A stretch of DNA of 6,611 bases from an uncultured Clostridia bacterium (GCA_937916395.1 CALFTN010000005.1:1-6611), one strand, 5' to 3'. Positions 1-6,186 are shown, counted from the stretch's first letter. Made by a program: numbers and translations. The notes: generated by a model not told the origin, from the sequence alone.

Positions 1-1364
1 ATGTAGAAGAAACTGCAGTGGGTGCAACTGTAGTTAAAACAGAATATGAAAGAATGTTAAAGGAAGACGACAGAGACATTGTTATTTCTTCTTGTTGTCA
101 CTCAATAAATCTTTTAATTCAGAAGCATTATCCATTTGCACTTGAATATCTTGCAGATGTAAAATCACCAATGCAGGTTCATTGTCAGGATATTAAGAAA
201 AGAATAAAGAATGCAAAAACAGTTTTTATAGGTCCTTGTGTTGCTAAAAAAGACGAAGCAGAATATTATGAAGGCATAGTTGATGCGGTTCTTACATTTG
301 AAGAACTTACACTTATGCTAAAAGCACAAAATATAGAGTTAGAAAAAGAATTAGACAAAGATGAAAATACAAAAGCAAGGTTTTTTCCTACAGCAGGTGG
401 CGTTTTAAAAACAATGTCACAGGAAGAAAGCAGATATTCTTATGTGGCAATAGATGGTGTTGAGAATTGTATTGCTGTTTTAAATGATATTAAAAACGGT
501 AAAATTCATAATTGCTTTATAGAAATGTCAGCATGTAGCGGTAGCTGTGTTGGTGGACCTGTTATGGAAAAATATCACCATTTATCATCAGTAACCGACT
601 ACATAAGAGTTGCGAATTATGCAGGTAATAAAGATTTTAAGGTGTCTCAACCTGAATCAGCTGAATTACAAAAGGGTTTTGAATTTATTGAACAAAGAAA
701 CCTAAGACCATCTGAAATAGAAATAAATAATATTTTAAGACAGATGGGTAAATTTAAACCATCACAGGAGCTTAACTGTGGTTCTTGTGGATATAACACT
801 TGCCGTGAAAAAGCTATTGCTATCTGTCAGGGTAAGGCAGAAATTTCAATGTGCTTGCCATTCCTTAAAGATAAGGCAGAAAGCTTTTCAGATAATATAG
901 TAAAAAATACACCTAACGGACTTTTCGTTCTTAACGAACAATTAGAAGTTCAGCAAATAAACGAAGCAGCCCGAAAAATTATGAATATCAGAGCAGCAAG
1001 CGATGTTTTAGGTGAAAATGTTATAAGAATTCTTGACCCAACCATTTTCCTTAATGTAATTGAGAAAAATCGTCAGGTCAGAGATGAGCGTATGTTCCTT
1101 GCTGAATACAACAGATATGTAGAACTCACTATTGTTTATGATAAAGATTCACATCTTTTAATCTGCATTATGCGCGATGTAACAGATGAAGAAAATGAAC
1201 GCGAGAAAAAAGAACGAATCGGCAGACAGACTATTGAAGTTGCCGACAAGGTTGTAGATAAGCAAATGCGAATTGTTCAGGAAATTGCGTCACTTTTAGG
1301 TGAAACTGCAGCTGAAACAAAAATTGCACTTGCAAAATTAAAGGAGTCAATTACCGATGAATGA
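1..1364 (+). CDS. hydS: HydS-like sensory [FeFe] hydrogenase with FeS and PAS domains (5' partial)
   Basis: This is a cytoplasmic [FeFe]-hydrogenase-family protein of the putative H2/redox-sensing type (group C in the HydDB scheme). The frame (codons from base 3) stays open to the window edge and encodes VEETAVGATVV, which is conserved internal H-cluster sequence. The GTG at 18 is therefore not the start, and the N-terminal ferredoxin part lies upstream. H-cluster signatures are SSCCH (Cys codons 93-98), GPCVAKK (Cys 237) and SACSGSCVGG (Cys 534 and 546), so all four cubane ligands are present. A four-Cys Fe-S domain follows (C-x2-C-x4-C-x16-C; codons 777, 786, 801, 852), resembling Pfam FeS/PF04060. 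Then come a PAS-like domain (about 890-1190) and a charged helical tail. Sensory rather than catalytic function is inferred from the fused FeS-PAS region, the altered H-cluster motifs and the phosphatase gene overlapping its 3' end. Signal output has not been shown here. Confidence 0.9.
   Translation, partial: VEETAVGATVVKTEYERMLKEDDRDIVISSCCHSINLLIQKHYPFALEYLADVKSPMQVHCQDIKKRIKNAKTVFIGPCVAKKDEAEYYEGIVDAVLTFEELTLMLKAQNIELEKELDKDENTKARFFPTAGGVLKTMSQEESRYSYVAIDGVENCIAVLNDIKNGKIHNCFIEMSACSGSCVGGPVMEKYHHLSSVTDYIRVANYAGNKDFKVSQPESAELQKGFEFIEQRNLRPSEIEINNILRQMGKFKPSQELNCGSCGYNTCREKAIAICQGKAEISMCLPFLKDKAESFSDNIVKNTPNGLFVLNEQLEVQQINEAARKIMNIRAASDVLGENVIRILDPTIFLNVIEKNRQVRDERMFLAEYNRYVELTIVYDKDSHLLICIMRDVTDEENEREKKERIGRQTIEVADKVVDKQMRIVQEIASLLGETAAETKIALAKLKESITDE
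1341..1346 (+). promoter_or_regulatory. Shine-Dalgarno for the SpoIIE-type phosphatase
   Basis: AAGGAG lies inside the end of hydS, 10 nt before the ATG at 1357. It supports that start. The phosphatase frame overlaps hydS by 8 nt, so the two are probably translationally coupled. Confidence 0.75.
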
Positions 1365-2526
1365 TTTGTGTGCTGATATAGGTTATAAATCTATAAATCA
1401 TGTAGGCGAACAGCTCTGTGGTGACCACGTTGATATAGTTGAACCAGATGAAAGTTCAACGGTTATCGTTTTATCGGATGGGCTCGGCAGTGGTGTTAAA
1501 GCAAGTATTCTTTCAACACTTACATCAAAAATTATTTCTACAATGCTCGCTGAAGGCTTACCACTTGAAGAATGTGTTTCTACAATTGCGGCAACACTTC
1601 CTGTTTGTTCTGTGCGTGGAGTTGCTTATTCTACTTTCACAATAATACATATTAAAAATAATGAAACCGCTGAAATTATTCAGTATGATAATCCGCAGGT
1701 TATAGTTATTCGTGATGATGTTAATTACGATTATCCGAAAACAGAAATGAATATCGGTGGCAAAAAGATTTTTAAGACCATACTTAATTTACAGGAAAAT
1801 GATGTTTTTGTTGCAATGAGTGATGGTTGCCCACACGCTGGAATTGGTACGGCTTACAATTTTGGCTGGAAACGAGAAGATATTATCGGTTTCATAGAAA
1901 CTCTTGTTCCTGCAGGGTATACAGCAAAAACACTTTCTACTATGCTTGTTGATGAATGTAACAGACTTTACGACAACAAACCTGGTGACGATGCAACCGC
2001 CTGTATTGTGAAAATAAGAAAAAGAGTTCCTATGAATATGCTTTTCGGACCTCCATCTAACAGGGATGATGTCGAAAGAATGATGTCATTATTCTTCTCT
2101 AAAGAGGGCAAACATATTATTTGCGGTGGTACAACTTCTTCAATAGCGGCGAAATACTTGAATAAGCCATTAAAGGCTAAGCTTGATTTTTCATCAGATA
2201 TGCCACCGGTTGCAGAAATTGAAGGTGTCGATTTAGTAACCGAGGGTGTTATCACAGTAAATAGGGTTTTAGAATACGCAAATGATTATTTAGGTGAAAA
2301 CAAATTCTATGAGCATTGGAGTTTTAAAAAAGATGGTGCTTCACTTATAAGTCGATTGCTTTTTGAAGAAGCAACAGATATTAACTTCTATGTAGGCAGA
2401 GCAATTAACCCAGCTCACCAGAATCCCGATTTGCCTATAAATTTCAATATTAAAATGAATCTTGTTTCAGAGCTTACCAAATGTCTTAAAAAGATGGGTA
2501 AACGAATTAAGGTTAGTTATTTCTGA
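1357..2526 (+). CDS. SpoIIE family (PP2C-type) protein phosphatase with an unassigned C-terminal domain
   Basis: This is a predicted Mn2+/Mg2+-dependent Ser/Thr phosphatase of the SpoIIE/RsbU type; such enzymes often dephosphorylate anti-sigma-factor antagonists. The catalytic domain covers about residues 1-222. Metal-site motifs are SDGLGSG (D41, G42), MSDG (D156, G157) and PGDDAT (D211, D212), so the main acidic ligands are intact. There is no signal peptide or membrane segment, so it is cytoplasmic. Residues about 226-389 form a second domain with ICGGTTSS near its start and EGVDLVTEGV in the middle, whose fold I do not recognise. The gene overlaps hydS and sits 23 nt before the next hydrogenase gene, which points to one transcript. 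Phosphatases with this start recur beside clostridial hydrogenase genes (family knowledge), so it is the likely output partner of the HydS-like sensor. Its substrate is unknown and no anti-sigma or antagonist gene lies in the window. Confidence 0.9.
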   Translation: MNDLCADIGYKSINHVGEQLCGDHVDIVEPDESSTVIVLSDGLGSGVKASILSTLTSKIISTMLAEGLPLEECVSTIAATLPVCSVRGVAYSTFTIIHIKNNETAEIIQYDNPQVIVIRDDVNYDYPKTEMNIGGKKIFKTILNLQENDVFVAMSDGCPHAGIGTAYNFGWKREDIIGFIETLVPAGYTAKTLSTMLVDECNRLYDNKPGDDATACIVKIRKRVPMNMLFGPPSNRDDVERMMSLFFSKEGKHIICGGTTSSIAAKYLNKPLKAKLDFSSDMPPVAEIEGVDLVTEGVITVNRVLEYANDYLGENKFYEHWSFKKDGASLISRLLFEEATDINFYVGRAINPAHQNPDLPINFNIKMNLVSELTKCLKKMGKRIKVSYF

Positions 2527-2536
2527 ATCTTTGTGC

Positions 2537-2542
2537 AAGGAG
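2537..2542 (+). promoter_or_regulatory. Shine-Dalgarno for the monomeric [FeFe] hydrogenase
   Basis: AAGGAG lies 7 nt before the ATG at 2550, in the 23-nt gap after the phosphatase stop. This fixes the start of the hydrogenase, and no promoter fits in the gap. Confidence 0.75.
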
Positions 2543-2549
2543 AAAGAAA

Positions 2550-3971
2550 ATGAGAAAATTCGATACTAAAGTGCAATATTTAAAATATAAGGTTTTAAGA
2601 GAAGTAGCAAGACAAGCGTGGAATGATACACTTCTTCAGAATGTACTTGATATTCCTAAAATAATAGTGCCAGGTAAAACATCAACAATGCGTTGTTGTG
2701 TTTATAAAGAACGTGCAATTTTAGGTGAACGTGTAAAAATGGCTATGGGTGGAAACCCTGAAAATCATAATGTAATTGAAGTAATAGATATTGCTTGTGA
2801 CGAATGTCCTGCGGCTGGTTACGAGGTTACAGATTCTTGCCGTGGTTGTCTTGCTCACCGTTGCGAGGATGTTTGTAAAAGGGGTGCAATATCATTTGAC
2901 CATAACCACGTTGCTCATATTGATAAATCAAAATGCGTTGAGTGTGGTCAATGTGCAAAGGTATGTCCTTTTGCTGCAATTACCAACAGAAAACGTCCTT
3001 GCCAGAATGCTTGTAAGGTTAAAGCGATTTCTATTAATGAGGAAAATGCGGCTGCTATTGATAATGGTAAATGTATTGAGTGCGGTGCGTGTGTTTATCA
3101 GTGTCCGTTTGGTGCTATCACAGATAAATCATTTATTTTAAACGTGATAGATATTATTAAGAAAAGCGAAAATAATAAAAATTATAAGGTTTATGCAATA
3201 GTTGCACCATCTATTTCAAGTCAGTTTACTTATGCAAAATTGGGTCAGGTTATTACGGGACTTAAAAATTTGGGCTTCCACACAGTAATTGAAGCGGCAC
3301 TTGGCGCTGATATAGTAGCGTTAGCCGAAGCAAAAGAATTGACAGAAAAAGGGTTTTTAACAAGTTCTTGTTGTCCTGCATTTGTAAAATATATCGAAAA
3401 CTCTTTCCCTGATTTAGTGCCACATATTTCACACAATCTTTCACCAATGGGTGCACTTGCTAAATACCTTAAAGATAACGAAGAAAACGCAAAGGTTGTT
3501 TTCATAGGGCCTTGTACTGCTAAAAAGGCAGAAGCATTAAAAGATGATGTTAAGCCTTATGTTGACAGTGTTCTTACATTTGAAGAGTTACAGGCACTCT
3601 TTGACAGTAAGGATATTGATATTATGACTTTAGAAGAAGGTGTTTTAGATAATGCATCTTATTTCGGCAGAATCTTTGCACGTATAGGAGGACTTTCAGA
3701 TGCAGTAGTAGAGAGCCTTAAAGAACAGAATTTAGAGTTCGATTTAAAAGCGGTGAGCTGTGATGGTATAGAGCAATGTAAAACTGTACTTCTTAAAAAG
3801 AGCAAAAATGCACTTGATGCAAACTTCATTGAAGGTATGGCTTGTGTCGGCGGTTGCATTGGTGGTGCAGGTTGCCTTACTCACGGAGAAAAAAATAAAT
3901 CACAAGTAGATGAATATGGCAAAGAAGCGTTTGAAAAAACCATTCTTGACGCAGTTTCATTGTTAAAATAA
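2550..3971 (+). CDS. hydA: Monomeric [FeFe] hydrogenase (group B-like)
   Basis: This cytoplasmic enzyme of 473 aa is predicted to interconvert protons and H2 at an H-cluster, probably with ferredoxin as electron partner. H-cluster motifs are intact: TSSCCPAF (C274 proton relay, C275), GPCTAKKAE (C322, K325) and MACVGGCIGG (C432, C436). The GPC form of the second motif, in place of the MPC of standard group A enzymes, and the ferredoxin layout suggest group B. Sixteen cysteines between residues 83 and 185 precede the H-cluster. They include two standard CxxCxxCxxxCP motifs (129-139 and 175-185), a CxxCx4CxxxC motif (97-109) and the pairs C83/C86 and C151/C155. That is enough for several [4Fe-4S] clusters in an electron chain. 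The length is normal for a complete protein. It is the last gene of the operon before a strong terminator. The HydE, HydF and HydG maturases it needs are not in the window. Confidence 0.92.
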   Translation: MRKFDTKVQYLKYKVLREVARQAWNDTLLQNVLDIPKIIVPGKTSTMRCCVYKERAILGERVKMAMGGNPENHNVIEVIDIACDECPAAGYEVTDSCRGCLAHRCEDVCKRGAISFDHNHVAHIDKSKCVECGQCAKVCPFAAITNRKRPCQNACKVKAISINEENAAAIDNGKCIECGACVYQCPFGAITDKSFILNVIDIIKKSENNKNYKVYAIVAPSISSQFTYAKLGQVITGLKNLGFHTVIEAALGADIVALAEAKELTEKGFLTSSCCPAFVKYIENSFPDLVPHISHNLSPMGALAKYLKDNEENAKVVFIGPCTAKKAEALKDDVKPYVDSVLTFEELQALFDSKDIDIMTLEEGVLDNASYFGRIFARIGGLSDAVVESLKEQNLEFDLKAVSCDGIEQCKTVLLKKSKNALDANFIEGMACVGGCIGGAGCLTHGEKNKSQVDEYGKEAFEKTILDAVSLLK

Positions 3972-4003
3972 TTGATAACAATTAACTAAGAATAGTAAAA
4001 AAC

Positions 4004-4036
4004 AAAAATCTCAAGTCTTGTGACTTGAGATTTTTT
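4004..4036. terminator. Bidirectional intrinsic terminator between convergent genes
   Basis: A perfect 14-bp stem (4004-4017 with 4022-4035) closes on a TTGT loop. Its core reads TCTCAAGTC/GACTTGAGA and a T-run lies at 4031-4036. On the minus strand the mirrored A-run (4004-4008) supplies the U-tract, so it can end both the hydrogenase operon and the recombinase transcript. The recombinase stop codon (4035-4037) overlaps the stem base. Confidence 0.9.
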
Positions 4037-5516
4037 ACTTTGGTGCGCCAAGTGCATTTGTATCCGAACGAAGAATGCCTGCATCTTCTAATTCTGCAAA
4101 GGTCATTTCTTTTGAACATTCTTTGTAATTGCAACCAAAGAAGATTCTGCCATCATCGAAAAGAACGATTTTATTTATAAAAATGTCAATCAACTTTCTT
4201 CTATGTTCCAGTTTGCTGAAATCAAAATTACGCAGTTTGCTAAAATATGCTTCAATTTCTTCTGCTGTGATTATCGGCTTTGACATTTCTTCTTTTACAA
4301 TCTGAATTGAAAGTTCTGTTTTCTGCTTCTCTAAACTTTCCATTCGTTCTTTTGTAGAAGGAGTTAATATTCCTTGCTGAATCGCATTGAGCAGATTATC
4401 AATACTTTTAAGCGTATCGTTATATTGCTTTTTAAGTATTGGCAATGTAGTGTTTTCCTGATTCTGAACTTTCAAAGCAGTTTCGCAAAGCATTGAAATC
4501 AAATCATCATCAAAAACGATTTTCTGAATAAAAGCGATTGTTGCATTTTCTATCCAATCTTTTCTGACTGTCTTTTTATCGCAACCCTTGTGATTTTTTA
4601 CACTCACACATTTATAATATCTATGAACACGTTTATTAACATGGCTTGTACCACTTTCACCAACCATAAGACAATTGCATTTGCCACAGAACAATTTAGT
4701 GGTAAGTAAATATTCATCTTCTGCTTTGTGTTTAGCCGCAGCTTTTTTATTTAATTTCATTCTATCCTGAACTCTATCAAATAAATCTTGTGGTATAATA
4801 GCTGGAATACCACCTGGCTGAACAATATTGTTGTATATGTATTCACCAACATATCTGCGATTGTGAAGCATTCGTGTAACAGTATTTATTGTGATTTTAC
4901 AACCACGACTTGTGCGAAAACCTTTGATATTTAAAAGGTCAACAATTTCTTTCATGGTTGAACCTTCTGAGTATGCGGTGAATGCCAATAAAACTGCAGG
5001 TGCAGTTAATGGGTCAATCTGATAATATTGGTTAGCATCAACTGTATATCCAAGTGGAACAGTACCACCATTGAATTTGCATTTAAGAGCATTTTCAGTA
5101 AGTCCACGAGTGATTTTTTCAGCGAGGTCAACAGAATAATATTCTGCCATACCTTCAAGAAGTGATTCAAGCAAAATACCTTCGGCAGTATCTGAGATGA
5201 TTTCGGTAGCAGAAACAACCTTAACACCATTCTTGCGAAGAATTGCTTTGTAATGAGCAGAGTCGTAACGATTACGAGCAAATCTATCAAGTTTCCAGAC
5301 TAAGATGGTATCAAACAATTCTTTAGAACTATCTTTAATCATTCTCTGAAAGTCAGGACGATTGTCAGTTTTAGCAGATAATGCTCTGTCGATGTATGTA
5401 TCAACTATCTCGATACCATTCTTGGCAGCAAATTCCTTACATTCTCTCAACTGACCTTCAATAGACTCTTCACGCTGATTGTCACTTGAATATCTCGCAT
5501 ATATTACACCTGTCAT
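4035..5516 (-). CDS. Large serine recombinase (site-specific integrase/resolvase family)
   Basis: This is a DNA recombinase of the large serine type, the group that includes Tn4451 TnpX, and is expected to insert or excise an element through a phosphoserine intermediate. Numbered from ATG 5516 it has 493 aa: a resolvase domain about 1-147 with YARYSSDNQ (R8, catalytic S10) and LDRFAR (D77, R78, R81); a recombinase DNA-binding domain about 150-257; a zinc ribbon (C277, C280, C303, C312); then a coiled-coil-rich stretch about 345-416 and a C-terminal domain. All key residues are intact, so it may be active. The frame opens at GTG 5525, but that codon lies inside GAGGTGA, a perfect match to the 16S rRNA tail. 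ATG 5516 is therefore the better start and puts the catalytic serine at the usual position 10. TnpX itself is longer (about 700 aa), so it is a relative, not an orthologue. Confidence 0.93.
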   Translation of the reverse strand: MTGVIYARYSSDNQREESIEGQLRECKEFAAKNGIEIVDTYIDRALSAKTDNRPDFQRMIKDSSKELFDTILVWKLDRFARNRYDSAHYKAILRKNGVKVVSATEIISDTAEGILLESLLEGMAEYYSVDLAEKITRGLTENALKCKFNGGTVPLGYTVDANQYYQIDPLTAPAVLLAFTAYSEGSTMKEIVDLLNIKGFRTSRGCKITINTVTRMLHNRRYVGEYIYNNIVQPGGIPAIIPQDLFDRVQDRMKLNKKAAAKHKAEDEYLLTTKLFCGKCNCLMVGESGTSHVNKRVHRYYKCVSVKNHKGCDKKTVRKDWIENATIAFIQKIVFDDDLISMLCETALKVQNQENTTLPILKKQYNDTLKSIDNLLNAIQQGILTPSTKERMESLEKQKTELSIQIVKEEMSKPIITAEEIEAYFSKLRNFDFSKLEHRRKLIDIFINKIVLFDDGRIFFGCNYKECSKEMTFAELEDAGILRSDTNALGAPK

Positions 5517-5520
5517 TTTT

Positions 5521-5528
5521 CTCACCTC
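5521..5528 (-). promoter_or_regulatory. Shine-Dalgarno that decides the recombinase start
   Basis: Minus strand GAGGTGAG (5528 to 5521) is followed by four A residues and ATG at 5516-5514. The possible GTG start at 5525 is part of this site, which argues against it. Confidence 0.75.
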
Positions 5529-5534
5529 ACTCGC

Positions 5535-5563
5535 ATATTAGCGCGTATAGAAAATTTTGTCAA
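5535..5563 (-). promoter_or_regulatory. Sigma-A-type promoter of the recombinase
   Basis: On the minus strand TTGACA (5563-5558) is followed after exactly 17 bp by TAATAT (5540-5535). The -35 box matches consensus at 6 of 6 positions and the -10 at 4 of 6. Transcription would begin near 5528, giving a leader of only about 12 nt with the Shine-Dalgarno at its very 5' end. Confidence 0.65.
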
Positions 5564-5609
5564 TGGAATTTATGTACAATTTTTCATACAGTGATGAGTT
5601 TAGGCTATA

Positions 5610-5629
5610 AAGTACTAATAATAGTACTT
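5610..5629. repeat. 8-bp perfect inverted repeat (dyad) upstream of the recombinase
   Basis: Arms AAGTACTA (5610-5617) and TAGTACTT (5622-5629) flank a 4-nt spacer, ATAA. It lies about 50 bp upstream of the recombinase -35 box, and its right arm touches the -35 of a candidate plus-strand promoter. It could be an operator or a recombinase-binding half-site pair. There is no T-run, so it is not a terminator. Confidence 0.5.
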
Positions 5630-5656
5630 GTATAAGGTGTTTCAATGCGCTATAAT
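5628..5656 (+). promoter_or_regulatory. Candidate plus-strand promoter 1
   Basis: TTGTAT (5628-5633), a 17-bp spacer and a perfect TATAAT (5651-5656). The -35 box is weak (3 of 6) and overlaps the dyad at 5610-5629 by two bases. Such boxes arise easily by chance in this AT-rich DNA. Confidence 0.35.
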
Positions 5657-5695
5657 TTTCAAAACGCCACAATTTTTATAAATATAGTTGAATTT

Positions 5696-5725
5696 TTGTT
5701 AATTTGTTTTGCAGTTATTTATAAT
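5696..5725 (+). promoter_or_regulatory. Candidate plus-strand promoter 2, upstream of the composite frame
   Basis: TTGTTA (5696-5701), an 18-bp spacer and TATAAT (5720-5725); a second TATAAT overlaps at 5725-5730. Transcription would begin about 5732-5737, just before the dyad at 5745-5762 and about 50 nt ahead of the ATG at 5787. This looks like a gene's own promoter-operator region, kept although the gene behind it is broken. Confidence 0.5.
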
Positions 5726-5744
5726 ATAATTAGTGTTTACGAGG

Positions 5745-5762
5745 TTAAGTTGACCAACTTAA
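5745..5762. promoter_or_regulatory. Operator-like 18-bp palindrome
   Basis: TTAAGTTG (5745-5752) and CAACTTAA (5755-5762) are perfect inverted arms around AC. It lies just after the likely transcription start and before the ribosome binding site of the 5787 frame, where a dimeric repressor would block transcription. The size and spacing would suit a MarR- or TetR-type regulator, but I cannot match it to a known operator. Confidence 0.5.
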
Positions 5763-5773
5763 TAAGTTCGTTT

Positions 5774-5777
5774 GAGG
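5774..5777 (+). promoter_or_regulatory. Shine-Dalgarno of the truncated flavoprotein-like frame
   Basis: GAGG lies 9 nt before the ATG at 5787. With the promoter and dyad upstream it shows that 5787 was a genuine gene start. Confidence 0.5.
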
Positions 5778-5786
5778 ATATTTATT

Positions 5787-5858
5787 ATGAATAAAGAAAT
5801 TGAAAAAATATTAAAAGAAAGATTTGAAACTGATTCGTTAGTGTCTATTGCTACAATT
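5787..5858 (+). pseudogene. N-terminal remnant of a pyridoxamine 5'-phosphate oxidase-family protein
   Basis: The ATG at 5787 has its own ribosome binding site and upstream promoter-like boxes. The first about 24 codons (MNKEIEKILKERF, then DSLVSIAT) resemble the start of small FMN-binding proteins of the pyridoxamine 5'-phosphate oxidase family, which commonly begin with a KERF-x2-D-x-LIS(I/L)AT pattern. After codon 24 the similarity stops and the frame runs directly into RlmD-type sequence, so only about one sixth of such a gene remains. The match rests on remembered family patterns over a short stretch. As it stands the frame could make only a 31-residue peptide, ending at the TAA at 5880-5882. 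Confidence 0.5.
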
Positions 5859-6161
5859 GAGACGGTTGTTCTTTTGTCCTAACGCAGACCGGACACACAT
5901 ATCGACATAAAACTCGACCTTTCAGAGCTTGATGTAACCGCAGCTGAAACCAAAGCAACATATCAGGAAATCAAGGATTATGTGCTTGAAAAGTCTGGCT
6001 TAAATGTGTCCTCACTCTACATTTCACAAGTGAAAACCAAGTGTGGCATTATTGAGCGTGAGAATTATAACAAGGGCAAAGAAGGACACCGAGTGCCGAA
6101 ATGTCTGAAGGAAAAAGAAGAAGCCATAATGGATGCGTTGAGGAATTTTAGAATGATATAA
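5859..6161 (+). pseudogene. C-terminal tail fragment of a 23S rRNA m5U methyltransferase (RlmD/RumA-like), with an in-frame stop
   Basis: Only the final about 100 codons of a clostridial RlmD-type protein are present. The segment begins ETVVLLS, the end of the methyltransferase domain. After one in-frame TAA (5880-5882) it continues as RRPDTHIDIKLDLSELD, with KATYQEIKDYV, SSLYISQVK and a closing ALRNFRMI. This tail is typical of clostridial RlmD proteins; E. coli RlmD lacks it. The TAA stands where relatives often have Gln or Lys, consistent with CAA to TAA. No S-adenosylmethionine-binding or catalytic Cys domain precedes it, so it cannot be an enzyme. Composition is about 41% GC by hand count, against about 24% in 5641-5760, which marks a different origin from the DNA just upstream. 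It lies between a serine recombinase and tnpV, suggesting it was carried in or left behind by element insertion. Confidence 0.8.
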
Positions 6162-6170
6162 TTTAAAATT

Positions 6171-6186
6171 GAATATTCACATATTC
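6171..6186. repeat. Short AT-rich dyad upstream of tnpV
   Basis: GAATAT (6171-6176) and ATATTC (6181-6186) are inverted around TCAC. It overlaps the candidate -35 box of tnpV and could be an operator. At this length and base composition chance is a real alternative. Confidence 0.3.

Noticed and set aside
18..20. GTG at 18 as the start of the first hydrogenase gene
   Set aside because: The frame is open to the edge of the window and the upstream residues VEETA continue the conserved H-cluster sequence. There is no ribosome binding site before the GTG.
1439..1645. 68-codon frame inside the phosphatase gene
   Set aside because: It is out of frame within a strongly supported coding region, shows no family similarity and is Leu/Gln-rich as frame shadows often are.
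1968..2255. Antisense frame of 95 codons over the phosphatase gene
   Set aside because: Shadow of the plus-strand gene, with no recognisable domain or ribosome binding site.
3245..3505. Antisense frames of 86 and 64 codons over the monomeric hydrogenase
   Set aside because: They lie over the H-cluster domain, whose codon pattern explains them; no motif is visible in either.
5006..5290. 94-codon minus-strand frame within the recombinase
   Set aside because: Overlaps the recombinase in another frame on the same strand and has no independent start signals.
3978..5862. Possible direct repeat (ACAATT) linking 3978 with 5854 as element ends
   Set aside because: Only six AT-rich bases are shared, which is expected by chance; no longer direct repeat was found by eye between the two flanks.
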